A DNA stretch of 64,000 bases from Heyndrickxia acidiproducens DSM 23148. GTDB taxonomy: Bacteria; Bacillota; Bacilli; Bacillales; Bacillaceae_C. The DNA is taken from positions 1 to 64,000 of the forward strand of contig NZ_KB893989.1 in NCBI RefSeq assembly GCF_000374345.1, written 5' to 3'. Positions within the stretch are counted from its first letter, which is position 1. Every line of letters starts with the position of its first letter. This document shows positions 17,657-26,944 of the stretch, one piece after another. The notes beneath the pieces are model-generated. The model was not told the DNA's origin. It ran no database searches and worked only from the letters and a program-made list of their open reading frames with translations. The position numbers and the translations under genes are program-made.

Positions 17657-18376
17657 TTAGTCTCTGCTGTTTAATACTTCAGCAATATGCATGATTTTTA
17701 TCGGTTTACCTTTCCGGTCCATCCGGCCTCCGATATTCATCAGGCAGCCGCAGTCGCCGCCAATCAAATAATCCGCGCCGGTTTCTTCCACATGTTCCAC
17801 TTTTTCATCGACCATTTGCTCGGAGATTTCGCTCATTTTTACAGAGAATGTTCCGCCAAAACCGCAGCATGATAATGCGTTCGGCAGCGGAATAAATTCA
17901 AGGCCGTGCACGTGTTTTAATAGTTTCATAGGTGCATCTTTGACACCGAGCAGGCGCGTCATATGGCAGGATGGATGATAGGTTGCTTTTCCATGTAAGC
18001 TGGCCCCGACATCCTCCACTTTTAACACGTCTACCAGGAATTGTGTAAATTCATAGGTTTTAGCTGCCAGTGCTTTCGCTTTCGGTTCCCATTCCGGGTC
18101 ACCTTTGAAAACGTTCGGGTATTCTTTAAACATGTAGGCACACGAGCCGGACGGCGATACGACATAGTCTGCATGTTCAAAGGCTTTAATCATTTGTTTC
18201 ATCGCAGGCTTGGTATCTTCCAAATAGCCGCTGTTATATGACGGCTGGCCGCAGCAAATCTGGCCCTTTGGGAAATCAACTTCGCAGCCCTGCCTTTCCA
18301 ATACTTCTACCATTGCTTTTCCAACGTCTGATTTAAACATATCGACAAGGCAAGTAATGAATAGACTAACTTTCAC
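17657..18376 (-). CDS. lutA: Lactate utilisation protein LutA (Cys-rich CCG domains)
   Basis: A 239-residue member of the CCG-domain family that binds an unusual iron-sulfur cluster (as in heterodisulfide and glycolate oxidases). Two cysteine-rich CCG motifs are seen, [12 protein letters not shown] and [13 protein letters not shown]. The GTG at 18376 gives [14 protein letters not shown], the same N terminus as B. subtilis LutA, and has AGAAGG 8 bases upstream. A GTG at 18385 overlaps that ribosome site and is unlikely. It is the first gene of lutABC. Confidence 0.95.
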   Translation of the reverse strand: MKVSLFITCLVDMFKSDVGKAMVEVLERQGCEVDFPKGQICCGQPSYNSGYLEDTKPAMKQMIKAFEHADYVVSPSGSCAYMFKEYPNVFKGDPEWEPKAKALAAKTYEFTQFLVDVLKVEDVGASLHGKATYHPSCHMTRLLGVKDAPMKLLKHVHGLEFIPLPNALSCCGFGGTFSVKMSEISEQMVDEKVEHVEETGADYLIGGDCGCLMNIGGRMDRKGKPIKIMHIAEVLNSRD

Positions 18377-18421
18377 AGTTTTCACCTTCTTAGAAATTTA
18401 AAAGGGTTCATGATGGTTTAA

Positions 18422-18434
18422 GTCATCTGATGAC
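18422..18434. promoter_or_regulatory. LutR operator of lutABC
   Basis: GTCATC-T-GATGAC is a perfect 13-bp palindrome containing TCATC-N-GATGA, the pattern known for the Bacillus GntR-type repressor LutR. It sits about 13 bases after the -10 box, so bound LutR would block the start of transcription. The lutR gene itself is at 30077-30781. Confidence 0.75.
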
Positions 18435-18446
18435 CCGATTAAAGTA

Positions 18447-18476
18447 ATTATACTCCTTGTAGTGAAAACATTGCAA
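18447..18476 (-). promoter_or_regulatory. Promoter of lutABC
   Basis: On the minus strand TTGCAA and TATAAT are separated by 18 bases, about 70 bases before the lutA start. Confidence 0.6.
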
Positions 18477-18738
18477 TGCCTGAGTTCATAAATTCGCCAT
18501 ATTTGAAAGCCTTTTCTTTTATTTTATAAGTGTTCAAGTTTTTTTGCCACTTTAATGGGCGAAAAAACTTGCTGCATCCTGAAAATGCACTGATTTGTTT
18601 GGAAAAATAATTACTTTCAGATAATAGATTTACTTTTAATGTTCATCACTTTAAGATAATAAACAGAATGCCGCTTTTAACGGGCAGACCATATTTTTCC
18701 GCACAGCCCATCATTTCATTTACAAAGGGGATGGAATT

Positions 18739-19902
18739 ATGATCACTTTGGAAAAACTGATTGAATTGCCTGCTTTTAACCGGATTGTGCTTGTAGCCGG
18801 GAAGGAAGGGGTAAGCCGGGCTGTTACCGGGGTTAATGTAACGGAGAGTTTGGACTGGGCTGATTTTTTCAGGCCGAACGAGCTGATCGTGACTACCGGC
18901 ATCAGCATGGATGGTGATCCGGTAAAGTTGTTGGAAATGGCGGAGTTTGCATTGCATCGGCGGGCAGCCGGTATTGTCATCAATACAGGCCCGTATATTC
19001 AGGAAATCCCGGCAGCCATTCTGGATTTTGCCGATGAACATCAGTTTCCGGTATTTCAAATGCCCTGGGAATGCCGGGTTGCCGATTTTATCAAGTTTAC
19101 CGTCCAGTTTTTAATGAGGGAACAGGTTGAACAGACACACGCGCAGCAAATCCTCAATGACCTGCTTTTCCACCCGGGTATGAATCATGAACAGATTCTG
19201 AACGAGCTTTCCAAACTTGGTTTTGGGGAAGATGCGGATTATGGCATTATCGTCTGCACAAAGGCGGATGAACAGCAGCCCGATATGCTGCCGTTCCAGC
19301 AAACCATTGAAGAGGTCTTCGGTAACAGATATGAACAATATGTGTCCAGCGTTTATCAGGATCAAATCATTTATTTGGTAGACCGTTCAAAGGTACGGAC
19401 GCCTGATATTCCTTTTTCGAAAACCGCTGAAAAAATCCAGGCCAGCATCTTGAAACGGGATATGGAAAATTTGTTGGTGGGGATGGGCAATTTTTACCGG
19501 CAAATCCCTGATATCCATAAAAGCTACCAGGAAGCCAAAATGGTGATCCAGCTTGCAAAACGGCAGGCGGTTCCGCCAATCTGCAAATATAAAGAAATCG
19601 GGGCATACAAAATCATTATGGAAGTAAAAGACCGCAAAATCATTGAAACCTTTCATGATGATATGCTGGAAAATCTTTACCGGTATGATGAATTGCACGA
19701 AACCGATTATGTTCATTTTCTTAAAATTTTTCTTGAAGAGGACGGACAGACGGCGAAAATCAGCCGCAGGGCGTTTATCCACCGCAACACGGTCCTTTAT
19801 AAAGTGAAGAAAATCGAATCCATTTTAGATGTGGATTTAACGCGGAATTTTACAAAAACCAATCTTTTGCTTGCCTTTATGATTGAGGACATCCTGCAGT
19901 AA
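18739..19902 (+). CDS. PucR-family regulator, likely activator of the pyrimidine degradation genes
   Basis: A 387-residue cytosolic regulator. The N-terminal ~120 residues form the PucR ligand domain (LVAGKEGVSRAVTGVNVTES; RPNELIVTTGI; AAGIVINTGPYI). A degenerate GGDEF-like middle follows, and the C-terminal helix-turn-helix reads RRAFIHRNTVLYKVKKIESIL. PucR proteins activate purine or other nitrogen-ring catabolism genes. Directly downstream and codirectional is a pyrimidine-degradation cluster, so the ligand may be a pyrimidine breakdown product; that is inference. A 14-bp palindrome begins three bases after its stop codon. The start has AGGGG 8 bases upstream. Confidence 0.85.
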   Translation: MITLEKLIELPAFNRIVLVAGKEGVSRAVTGVNVTESLDWADFFRPNELIVTTGISMDGDPVKLLEMAEFALHRRAAGIVINTGPYIQEIPAAILDFADEHQFPVFQMPWECRVADFIKFTVQFLMREQVEQTHAQQILNDLLFHPGMNHEQILNELSKLGFGEDADYGIIVCTKADEQQPDMLPFQQTIEEVFGNRYEQYVSSVYQDQIIYLVDRSKVRTPDIPFSKTAEKIQASILKRDMENLLVGMGNFYRQIPDIHKSYQEAKMVIQLAKRQAVPPICKYKEIGAYKIIMEVKDRKIIETFHDDMLENLYRYDELHETDYVHFLKIFLEEDGQTAKISRRAFIHRNTVLYKVKKIESILDVDLTRNFTKTNLLLAFMIEDILQ

Positions 19903-19905
19903 ACA

Positions 19906-19919
19906 TGTGCAATTGCACA
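19906..19919. promoter_or_regulatory. Perfect 14-bp palindrome, candidate operator of the PucR-type regulator
   Basis: TGTGCAATTGCACA is a perfect palindrome whose centre is about 64 bases before the expected transcription start of the catabolic genes, a classical position for an activator. I found no second copy in the window. Confidence 0.6.
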
Positions 19920-19941
19920 ACATATTTTGTTTAAATCATCA

Positions 19942-19970
19942 TTTAATTCAGTCAATTTTGCTTTTATAAT
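19942..19970 (+). promoter_or_regulatory. Promoter of the pyrimidine degradation cluster
   Basis: A perfect TATAAT (19965-19970) pairs with a weak TTTAAT (19942-19947) at 17 bases. A strong -10 with a poor -35 fits dependence on an activator. Confidence 0.55.
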
Positions 19971-20010
19971 GAAACTATCATATTCGTGATAGAAATGGAG
20001 CTGACGATCA

Positions 20011-21378
20011 ATGAAACAGGTGGATGTGCCGCAAATAAAGCTGAACGATCAGCAATATGTCATGCATTCCTGGTCCAGGCAAGACCATGCAGGCTCACCG
20101 GTTATCACAAAAGCGAAAGGCATTTTTTTCTGGGACGATCAGAACCATAAGTACTATGATATGTGTTCCCAGCTCGTTTATTTAAACGTCGGCCACCAGC
20201 ATCCGAAATTGCTGGAAGAATTTAAGCAGATCGGCGAGTATCCGCTCGCAGCGCCCGCTTTTGCAAGCGCCCCGAAGTCGGAACTTGCCCGCAAAATTAT
20301 TGAAGCAGCACCGGGCAATATGGCGAAAGTGTTTTTTACAAACGGCGGGGCCGATTCCAATGACCATGCGGTGAAAATCGCAAGGATGGCTACCGGCCGT
20401 TATAAAATTTTTTCCCGGTACCGTTCTTACCATGGCGCTACGTTCGGCGCAGGCAATCTGACAGGTGAAAACCGGCGCTTTACCGTTGAACCGGGTATCC
20501 CCGGCTTTGTAAAGTTTGAAACGCCTTACCTGTACCGAGAAATGCTGCAATTTGAAAGCGATGAAGCGGCTTCCGCATTTTATCTGGACCGGTTGCATCG
20601 TCAAATCCAATACGAAGGCCCGGACCAGATTGCAGCTGTTTTTCTTGAACCGATCCCGGGCTCTAACGGTGTCCTGATTCCGCCAAAGGGCTATTTGGAA
20701 GGTGTGCGCGAACTGTGTGACCGCTACGGCATTTTGATGATCTGCGATGAAGTGATGACTGGTTTTGGGCGCACGGGAAAAATGTTTGCAGTCAGCCACT
20801 ACGATTTTGAACCGGATATAATCACCTTCGCCAAAGGGGTAACAAGCGGCTACAGCCCGCTTGGTGGCGTTATACTCAGCCGGGATGTTGCGAAATACTT
20901 TGACAAAAATATTTTTATGACCGGTTTAACGTACAGCGGCCATACGGTATCCACCCAAATCGGCTGCGCGGCAATGGAGATTTATCAAGAAGAAAATCTT
21001 ATAGAAAACGCGCACGCGGTCGGGAAGGCGCTGGCAGAGCGGCTGGAGAAACTGAGAAATTATGATTCTGTCGGAGATGTCCGCCATATTGGATTATTTG
21101 CAGCCGTCGAACTGGTAAAAGACAAACAGACCAAGGAACCGCTGAGTGCATACGGCATGGATTACGGCAAAGACAAATTCGGCCTCATGAAAAAGTTTAC
21201 CGGCATACTGGCTGAAAAAGGTTTCTATACGTATTCGCATGAATCCAGTGTCATCATCGCACCGCCTTTAATCATTACGGAACAGCAGGTAAATGAAGCC
21301 ATGGATCTTTTTGAAGCGGCACTCGGCGAGTTTGAGAAAAATGATTTGTTCCCGGGAAAAACACTAATCGCTAAATAA
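20011..21378 (+). CDS. pydD: Class III aminotransferase, probable beta-alanine transaminase
   Basis: A 455-residue PLP enzyme of the omega-aminotransferase group. MICDEVMTGFGRTG contains D246, which binds the PLP ring nitrogen, and ITFAKGVTSGY has the Schiff-base lysine K275. FFTNGGADSNDHAVKIAR is the cofactor-phosphate region. Between a PucR-type regulator and dihydropyrimidine genes, the likely reaction is beta-alanine plus an oxo acid to malonic semialdehyde plus an amino acid, releasing the last pyrimidine nitrogen. The amino acceptor (pyruvate or 2-oxoglutarate) cannot be told. Taurine or 4-aminobutyrate aminotransferase are alternatives by sequence alone; context favours beta-alanine. 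Seventeen bases separate it from the next gene. Confidence 0.78.
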   Translation: MKQVDVPQIKLNDQQYVMHSWSRQDHAGSPVITKAKGIFFWDDQNHKYYDMCSQLVYLNVGHQHPKLLEEFKQIGEYPLAAPAFASAPKSELARKIIEAAPGNMAKVFFTNGGADSNDHAVKIARMATGRYKIFSRYRSYHGATFGAGNLTGENRRFTVEPGIPGFVKFETPYLYREMLQFESDEAASAFYLDRLHRQIQYEGPDQIAAVFLEPIPGSNGVLIPPKGYLEGVRELCDRYGILMICDEVMTGFGRTGKMFAVSHYDFEPDIITFAKGVTSGYSPLGGVILSRDVAKYFDKNIFMTGLTYSGHTVSTQIGCAAMEIYQEENLIENAHAVGKALAERLEKLRNYDSVGDVRHIGLFAAVELVKDKQTKEPLSAYGMDYGKDKFGLMKKFTGILAEKGFYTYSHESSVIIAPPLIITEQQVNEAMDLFEAALGEFEKNDLFPGKTLIAK

Positions 21379-21395
21379 AGAAAGGAATTGGACTT

Positions 21396-22550
21396 ATGGA
21401 AGATTTCTTCTACAAACAACCCGTCCCGATTGACTTTGGAGCGGGGAAAATCAGGAAACTGCCTGAAATCATCAAGCAATTCAATGGAAAGCGGGGAATT
21501 TTAATCAGTGCGCCTTCTATGGTCCGCAACGGGATTGCACAGGAGATCCTGGATCAGTCGGAAGAAAAAATTACTGTTGTTTTTTCTGATATCCAGCCGA
21601 ACCCGACCGTTAAAAACACGGATGATTGTGCAGCAAAGATCCGCGAAACCGGCGCGGACTTTGCAGTAGCCCTTGGCGGGGGAAGCATTCTGGACTGTGC
21701 GAAAGTGGCATGTTTTACGGCCTGCACCCCGTACAGTTCAGCCGATTATCTGTTTAAGCAACGGCCTGTAACCCAACCCGGCATTCCGATGATCGCCGTT
21801 CCGACAACATCCGGCACAGCCAGCGAGGTAACAAACGTGTCGGTTCTGACCGATACGGAAAGGCGGATGAAGGCGCCGCTTTCAAGTGAATTCTTCTATC
21901 CGGCTTACGCGCTTGTTGATCCTGAATTAACTTTGACCTGTCCGCCGCGTGTCACGGCTTCAAGCGGCCTTGATGTCCTTGCCCACTCCTTAGAGGCTTA
22001 TTACGGCAAAAAGCACCAGCCTTTTACAGATATGGCGGCTGAACACGCGGCATCACTAGCGTTTCAATACCTGCTGAAGGCCTACCATGAGCCGGACAAT
22101 CTTGAAGCACGGGCTAAAATGAGCGAGGCTTCTGTTACGGCAGGGCTTGCTTTTAATATGACCCAGACGGCGGCGGCCCACGCCTGTTCATACCCGCTGA
22201 CCCAGGATTTTGGGGTGGTTCACGGGGAAGCCTGTGCCTTCACCTTGCCCTCATTTTGGAGGCTTAACAGCGAGGAGGGCCCCGAAGCAGAGCGCCTGCA
22301 AACCTTCAGCCGGCGCCTCGGGTTCAAAGATGCAGAGGCTCTGGCCGGCTGCATTGACGAAATGAAAAAAGAAATGGGAATGATTATGACGCTTGAGGAA
22401 GCAGGTGTGGCGACCGGGGAGGACCTGGACAGCCTTGTCGCCGGCAGCTTTGCTCCCAATATGCTTAATAATCCAGTGAAGATGACAAAAGAAAAACTGA
22501 AGAAACTGTACAGCCGATTATCGGGCACTACTGTGAACTATGGTTCATAA
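21396..22550 (+). CDS. pydE: Iron-dependent alcohol dehydrogenase, probable malonic semialdehyde reductase
   Basis: A 384-residue group III (Fe-type) alcohol dehydrogenase. The NAD(P) site is VALGGGSILDCAK, and PTTSGTASEVTNVSV is a conserved family block. The four metal ligands are all present: D193 and H197 (SGLDVLAHSLEAY), H262 (AHACSYPL) and H276 (GVVHGEAC). Cotranscribed with the beta-alanine transaminase, it most likely reduces malonic semialdehyde to 3-hydroxypropionate, removing a toxic aldehyde. This step is known from extended reductive pyrimidine pathways in Firmicutes; the assignment here is by context. Confidence 0.75.
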   Translation: MEDFFYKQPVPIDFGAGKIRKLPEIIKQFNGKRGILISAPSMVRNGIAQEILDQSEEKITVVFSDIQPNPTVKNTDDCAAKIRETGADFAVALGGGSILDCAKVACFTACTPYSSADYLFKQRPVTQPGIPMIAVPTTSGTASEVTNVSVLTDTERRMKAPLSSEFFYPAYALVDPELTLTCPPRVTASSGLDVLAHSLEAYYGKKHQPFTDMAAEHAASLAFQYLLKAYHEPDNLEARAKMSEASVTAGLAFNMTQTAAAHACSYPLTQDFGVVHGEACAFTLPSFWRLNSEEGPEAERLQTFSRRLGFKDAEALAGCIDEMKKEMGMIMTLEEAGVATGEDLDSLVAGSFAPNMLNNPVKMTKEKLKKLYSRLSGTTVNYGS

Positions 22551-22561
22551 CGGGCATGATT

Positions 22562-22593
22562 TGGCATTCGCTCCGGTGAATGTCAGATTTTTT
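22562..22593 (+). terminator. Terminator inside the cluster after pydE
   Basis: TGGCATTC (22562-22569) pairs with GAATGTCA (22578-22585, one G-U pair), followed by GA and six T. It splits the cluster into a two-gene and a six-gene unit or reduces read-through. No clear second promoter was recognised in 22594-22720. Confidence 0.6.
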
Positions 22594-22720
22594 AACAATA
22601 TTTATCTGAAATTTGGTATAAGGCGAAATTTTTTGGAATTGATATATAAGCGGGAATTTTAAGGGGGTGATGCATCTCGGGCATTGAAAGATCTTTTAAA
22701 AAAACAGGAGGGATGGCTGA

Positions 22721-23950
22721 ATGCAGCAGCAAAAAGTTTTGATTCAAGCGGAAAGATTACAGGAAAGTTTGGAGAAGTTTTCAACATTCGGAAGGACACC
22801 GGCTAACGGCGTGACGAGATTATCCCTTTCAAAAGAGGACATTGCAGCCCGTGATTATTTCGTTGCTTGTTGTAAAGAAATCGGCATGGAAGTAAAATTT
22901 GACGACATGGCCAATATTTACGCCGTCATGCCTGGTACTGAGAACAAGCCGCCGGTGGTCATGGGCTCCCATCTTGATACAGTTAAAAAAGGCGGCCGCT
23001 TTGACGGGGTTCTCGGTGTGGCCGCAGCATTGGAAGTAGCCCGTACCTTGCATGATACCCATATCAAACCAAAAGCCCCCTTTATGATTGTAAATTTCAC
23101 CAATGAAGAAGGGGCAAGATTTGAACCGGCAATGATGTGCTCCGGCGTCATCTCCGGTAAATTCGATCAATCCGTGATGCTTAAAAGCCGTGATGAAGAT
23201 GGTATATCTTTCGGAGAAGCACTGGCAGCCAGCGGTTATGCCGGAGATGCCAAAAACCGTTTAAAAGAAGCGTCCGCGTTTCTTGAAATGCATATCGAGC
23301 AAGGTCCGGTCCTCGAAAGTGAAGGCAAACAAATCGGGGTGGTCGAAGGTGTTGTCGGTATGGTTAATTATGAGATTGAAGTCACAGGGGAGTCGGATCA
23401 CGCGGGAACTACGCCGATGGGAATGCGGAAAGATGCACTGTTTACCGCAGCCGATATCATTTCCATTCTTCGCAAACAATTAAATCAGCTTGACCCGGCT
23501 CTTGTTTACACGATGGGAAGGATGAATGTCTACCCCAATATTCATACGGTCATTCCGAATAAAGCCGTGTTCACGCTGGAAGCCAGACACCAGGATCCTG
23601 AAGTTGTGGCGCAGGTCGTGGAAGCAATCAAAACCCTGCCGCAGGAAATGTCAGGTTGTACCATTTCCTCGAAAAAATTATGGTCCCGCGAGACGGTTGT
23701 TTTTGACAAAAGCATCGTCAGCCAGATCGAAAAATCGGCGCAGTCCCTCGGGCTTTCGAGCAAAAAAATGTACAGCGGCGCCGGGCATGATGCGCAGTTT
23801 ATGGCGAGTTACCTGCCGACAGCCATGCTCTTTGTCCCGAGCATCAACGGAAAAAGCCATTGTGAAGAAGAACGTACAACCTATGAAGACTGTGCATGCG
23901 GTGTAAATGTTGCGCTCGACACCGTGCTTGCCCTTCTGGAAAAAGTATAA
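22721..23950 (+). CDS. pydC: M20-family N-carbamoyl-beta-alanine amidohydrolase (beta-ureidopropionase)
   Basis: A 409-residue two-metal amidohydrolase of the AllC/HyuC/beta-ureidopropionase group. Metal-site residues are visible: H84 in GSHLDTV, D95 in GRFDGVLG, E128/E129 in FTNEEGARF, H190 in EMHIEQGP, and a C-terminal histidine in NGKSHCEEE. In this setting it should cleave N-carbamoyl-beta-alanine to beta-alanine, ammonia and CO2, the third step of reductive uracil breakdown. Allantoate amidohydrolases have the same motifs, so the call depends on the adjoining dihydropyrimidinase and dehydrogenase genes. Confidence 0.82.
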   Translation: MQQQKVLIQAERLQESLEKFSTFGRTPANGVTRLSLSKEDIAARDYFVACCKEIGMEVKFDDMANIYAVMPGTENKPPVVMGSHLDTVKKGGRFDGVLGVAAALEVARTLHDTHIKPKAPFMIVNFTNEEGARFEPAMMCSGVISGKFDQSVMLKSRDEDGISFGEALAASGYAGDAKNRLKEASAFLEMHIEQGPVLESEGKQIGVVEGVVGMVNYEIEVTGESDHAGTTPMGMRKDALFTAADIISILRKQLNQLDPALVYTMGRMNVYPNIHTVIPNKAVFTLEARHQDPEVVAQVVEAIKTLPQEMSGCTISSKKLWSRETVVFDKSIVSQIEKSAQSLGLSSKKMYSGAGHDAQFMASYLPTAMLFVPSINGKSHCEEERTTYEDCACGVNVALDTVLALLEKV

Positions 23951-23992
23951 CCGGGTACCCTTTAAACATTTGAATGGAATGGAGGGAAACGG

Positions 23993-25528
23993 ATGAAATC
24001 ACAAATTGAAGACAAAGGCATCGTCACATTAACAGCTGAGGCAGTTGATCAATTACAAGACAGCAGCCTCTGGAATGATGACCTGCGGCCGACGACAAAA
24101 GAAGAACACTCCTGGAAAGGAAGAAACTTCGCGGCGCTGTGGATCGGGATGTGCCTTGTGATTCCTTCCTATACGATGGCAAGCGGGATGATCGCATTGG
24201 GAATGAACTGGTGGCAGGCGCTTTTGACCATTTTTCTTGGAAACTGCATCGTGTTGATCCCGATTCTGCTAAACGCCCACGCAGGCGCCAAGTTTGGCAT
24301 CCCTTACCCGGTGTTTGCCCGGCTGTGGTTTGGTTCAAAGGGGGCGCATATTCCAGCATTGGCACGGGCAATCGTCGCTGCAGGCTGGTTCGGCATTAAC
24401 ACATGGATTGGTACAACGAGTATTGACGCTTTGATGTCCCGTGTTTTTTCGGGCTGGTCAGGCATCCCGTTTCACACCGGTATCGTCTTCATTTTCTTCT
24501 GGGGGTTAAATGTCGGCATCGGCATCAAAGGCCCGCAGGCAATTAAATGGCTGGCCACCATTGCGACACCGGTAGTCGGGATCTCATCTATTATTCTATT
24601 TATCTGGGCAGCAACAAATATTAACGGCTGGGGCCCGATCTTAACGGCACCGAGCAAATTCCAGTCAACTGGCGCATTTCTGGCGGTGTTTTTCCCGGCG
24701 TTAACCGGCGTGATTGCATTCTGGGCGACATTAGCGCTTAATATTCCGGACTTTGCCCGCCATGCTGTGAGTCAAAAGTCAATGATGGTTTCCCAGTCAC
24801 TCGCACTTCCGATTACGATGACAGTTTTCTCGTTTATCGGAATCTTTGTCACATCCGCAACCGTAGTGATTTTCGGGCAGGCATTGTGGCAGCCGGTTGA
24901 ATTATTGGCAAAATTTCCAACGTATATTGTTTTCCTCGGCGCCATTGTGATCGTAATTTCATCCATTACGATCAATGTCGGAGCAAACCTTGTGGCACCT
25001 GCGCGGGCAGTAGAAAATTTATGGCCGCGACGAATTACCTTTGCAATCGGTGCAGTGATAACAGGACTATTTGCAATCGCGATGCAGCCCTGGTATTTGA
25101 TGTCCAATTTCCAAACGCTTATCTATGGTTTCCTTGGCGGCTACGGCGCGCTTCTTGGCCCGATTGACGGAATAGCCATCGCGGATTACTGGATTGTCCG
25201 GCGCAAGCATTTTGCTTTAAAAGAACTGTACCAAAAAGACGGGCGTTACAGCTACTCTTCCGGCTTCAATAAAAGCGGCATTTATGCGATGTTAATTGGA
25301 ATTGCGGTTCCGTTACTTGGCCTCGCTGTTCCGGTGCTGGGCTTTTTATGGGACAATGCATGGACAGTCGGGCTGCTGATCGCGATTGGGGCCTACAGCT
25401 TTTTCATGCGCAACGACCCAAGCCTTTTAACGAAAGAAGAATATGAAGAGATGACCGTTTTTGCCGGCCAAAAGGAAAAAGGCCGGGGTATTCCGGCAGC
25501 TGTGGCGGAACAAAGCAACCAAATATAA
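23993..25528 (+). CDS. NCS1-family nucleobase:cation symporter
   Basis: A 511-residue membrane protein with about twelve helices and a soluble N-terminal tail. NDDLRPTTKEEHSWKGRNF before the first helix and WIGMCLVIPSYTMASGMI in it are typical of NCS1 carriers (PucI, Mhp1, uracil and allantoin permeases). IPYPVFARLWFGSKGAHIP is the conserved loop region. In this cluster it most likely imports uracil, thymine or their dihydro forms with Na+ or H+. Allantoin or hydantoin are alternatives. It starts 42 bases after pydC. Confidence 0.85.
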   Translation: MKSQIEDKGIVTLTAEAVDQLQDSSLWNDDLRPTTKEEHSWKGRNFAALWIGMCLVIPSYTMASGMIALGMNWWQALLTIFLGNCIVLIPILLNAHAGAKFGIPYPVFARLWFGSKGAHIPALARAIVAAGWFGINTWIGTTSIDALMSRVFSGWSGIPFHTGIVFIFFWGLNVGIGIKGPQAIKWLATIATPVVGISSIILFIWAATNINGWGPILTAPSKFQSTGAFLAVFFPALTGVIAFWATLALNIPDFARHAVSQKSMMVSQSLALPITMTVFSFIGIFVTSATVVIFGQALWQPVELLAKFPTYIVFLGAIVIVISSITINVGANLVAPARAVENLWPRRITFAIGAVITGLFAIAMQPWYLMSNFQTLIYGFLGGYGALLGPIDGIAIADYWIVRRKHFALKELYQKDGRYSYSSGFNKSGIYAMLIGIAVPLLGLAVPVLGFLWDNAWTVGLLIAIGAYSFFMRNDPSLLTKEEYEEMTVFAGQKEKGRGIPAAVAEQSNQI

Positions 25529-25585
25529 GAAAAATGAATCGTGTTATGTGAAAAGATTACCAAGCCAATAAATGGAGGTGTTTGA

Positions 25586-26941
25586 ATGGAATCTTTGGCG
25601 TCTGGGTCAACATTAAAATTTTCAGAGGTCAGACGGGATTTAACAACACAGGAGGCGGTGGAAGAAGCAAACCGCTGCCTTTACTGCTACGATGCGCCCT
25701 GTACAAAAGCGTGTCCGACCGGCATCCCGGTTCCTTCTTTTATTAAAAAAATTGCGTCGGGAAATCTGAAAGGATCTGCGCGTGTCATTCTGGAAGCGAA
25801 TCCGATGGGGGCAACCTGCTCCCGTGTCTGCCCGACCGAGGAACTGTGTGAAGGTGCCTGTGTCCTCAACGAACTTTCACTTCCTATCATGATTGGTGAT
25901 CTGCAGCGGCATGCCACCAATTGGGCGATGCAGGCGGATCAGCCGCTCTTTCGAAAGGGCAGCCCGAATGGGAAGCGGGCCGCCGTTATTGGAAGCGGTC
26001 CGGCCGGTTTATCCGCGGCAAGGGAACTTGCCCGGTTCGGTTATGGTGTAACGGTTTATGAAGCAAAGGAAAAAGCGGGCGGCCTTGATACATATGGCAT
26101 TGTGCCATTCCGCCTGCCCCAGGAAATTCCGCTGTGGGAAGCGGAACAAGTGAGAAAGCTGGGGGTTGATCTGATCACGAATACAACAATCGGCGAAGAT
26201 ATCGCTGCAGAAGAAATCCTATCCGGTTATGATGCTGTTGTGCTGGCAGCCGGAATGGCGGGAGTGCCTTTTCTCGGTATTCCTGGTGAAGATTATAACG
26301 GTGTGTATGACGCCATCGAGTTGATTGAGGATATAAAAGAATCCCGGATTACTGATCACTTTTCCGGAAAGCGTGCCGTTGTGATTGGCGCCGGCAACAC
26401 GGCGATTGATGCGGCCACCTGTCTGAAACGGCTGGGGGCTGCTGATGTAAAGATTATCTACCGCCGTACTGAGATGGAAATGACGGCCTACAAGAGCGAA
26501 TATGCATTTGCGAAGCAGGACGGTATTGAGTTCAGATGGCTGGCGCAGCCGAAAGAAATTATCGGCAATGTATATGGCAATGTATCTAAGCTTATCTGTG
26601 ATCGTGTAGAACTGGGCGATATGGATGAATCAGGCAAGCGCAGGATCACAGTTGTGGAAAATGCCCAATTTGAAATAGAGGCGGATGTCATTGTAAGGGC
26701 AATCGGGCAAAAACGCCGCAGGAAACTGATTGATGCATTCGGCCTTGCGCATGAGCGGGGTGTTGTAAAGGTAGATCCAAACACCTATCAAACATCAAAT
26801 GAAAAAGTGTATGCAGCCGGCGATGTAATATTTGGCACCGGGAAAACTGATGCAATGGTGGTCAGTGCGGCTGAGCAGGGAAAACAGACCGCATATGCCA
26901 TTCACCGGCAATTGCTGCAACCTTTATTGGAGGAGGTTTAA
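25586..26941 (+). CDS. preT: Dihydropyrimidine dehydrogenase, NAD(P)H/FAD subunit PreT
   Basis: A 451-residue flavoprotein like the small subunit of glutamate synthase. The N terminus has two cysteine groups for 4Fe-4S clusters, CLYCYDAPCTKACPTGI and CSRVCPTEELCEGAC. A FAD-binding GSGPAGLSAARELAR near residue 137 and an NAD(P)-binding GAGNTAIDAATCLKR near residue 270 follow. With PreA it forms the dihydropyrimidine dehydrogenase that reduces uracil and thymine to 5,6-dihydro forms. The last codons carry the ribosome site for preA, so the two subunits are translationally coupled. Confidence 0.92.
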   Translation: MESLASGSTLKFSEVRRDLTTQEAVEEANRCLYCYDAPCTKACPTGIPVPSFIKKIASGNLKGSARVILEANPMGATCSRVCPTEELCEGACVLNELSLPIMIGDLQRHATNWAMQADQPLFRKGSPNGKRAAVIGSGPAGLSAARELARFGYGVTVYEAKEKAGGLDTYGIVPFRLPQEIPLWEAEQVRKLGVDLITNTTIGEDIAAEEILSGYDAVVLAAGMAGVPFLGIPGEDYNGVYDAIELIEDIKESRITDHFSGKRAVVIGAGNTAIDAATCLKRLGAADVKIIYRRTEMEMTAYKSEYAFAKQDGIEFRWLAQPKEIIGNVYGNVSKLICDRVELGDMDESGKRRITVVENAQFEIEADVIVRAIGQKRRRKLIDAFGLAHERGVVKVDPNTYQTSNEKVYAAGDVIFGTGKTDAMVVSAAEQGKQTAYAIHRQLLQPLLEEV

Positions 26942-26944
26942 TAT

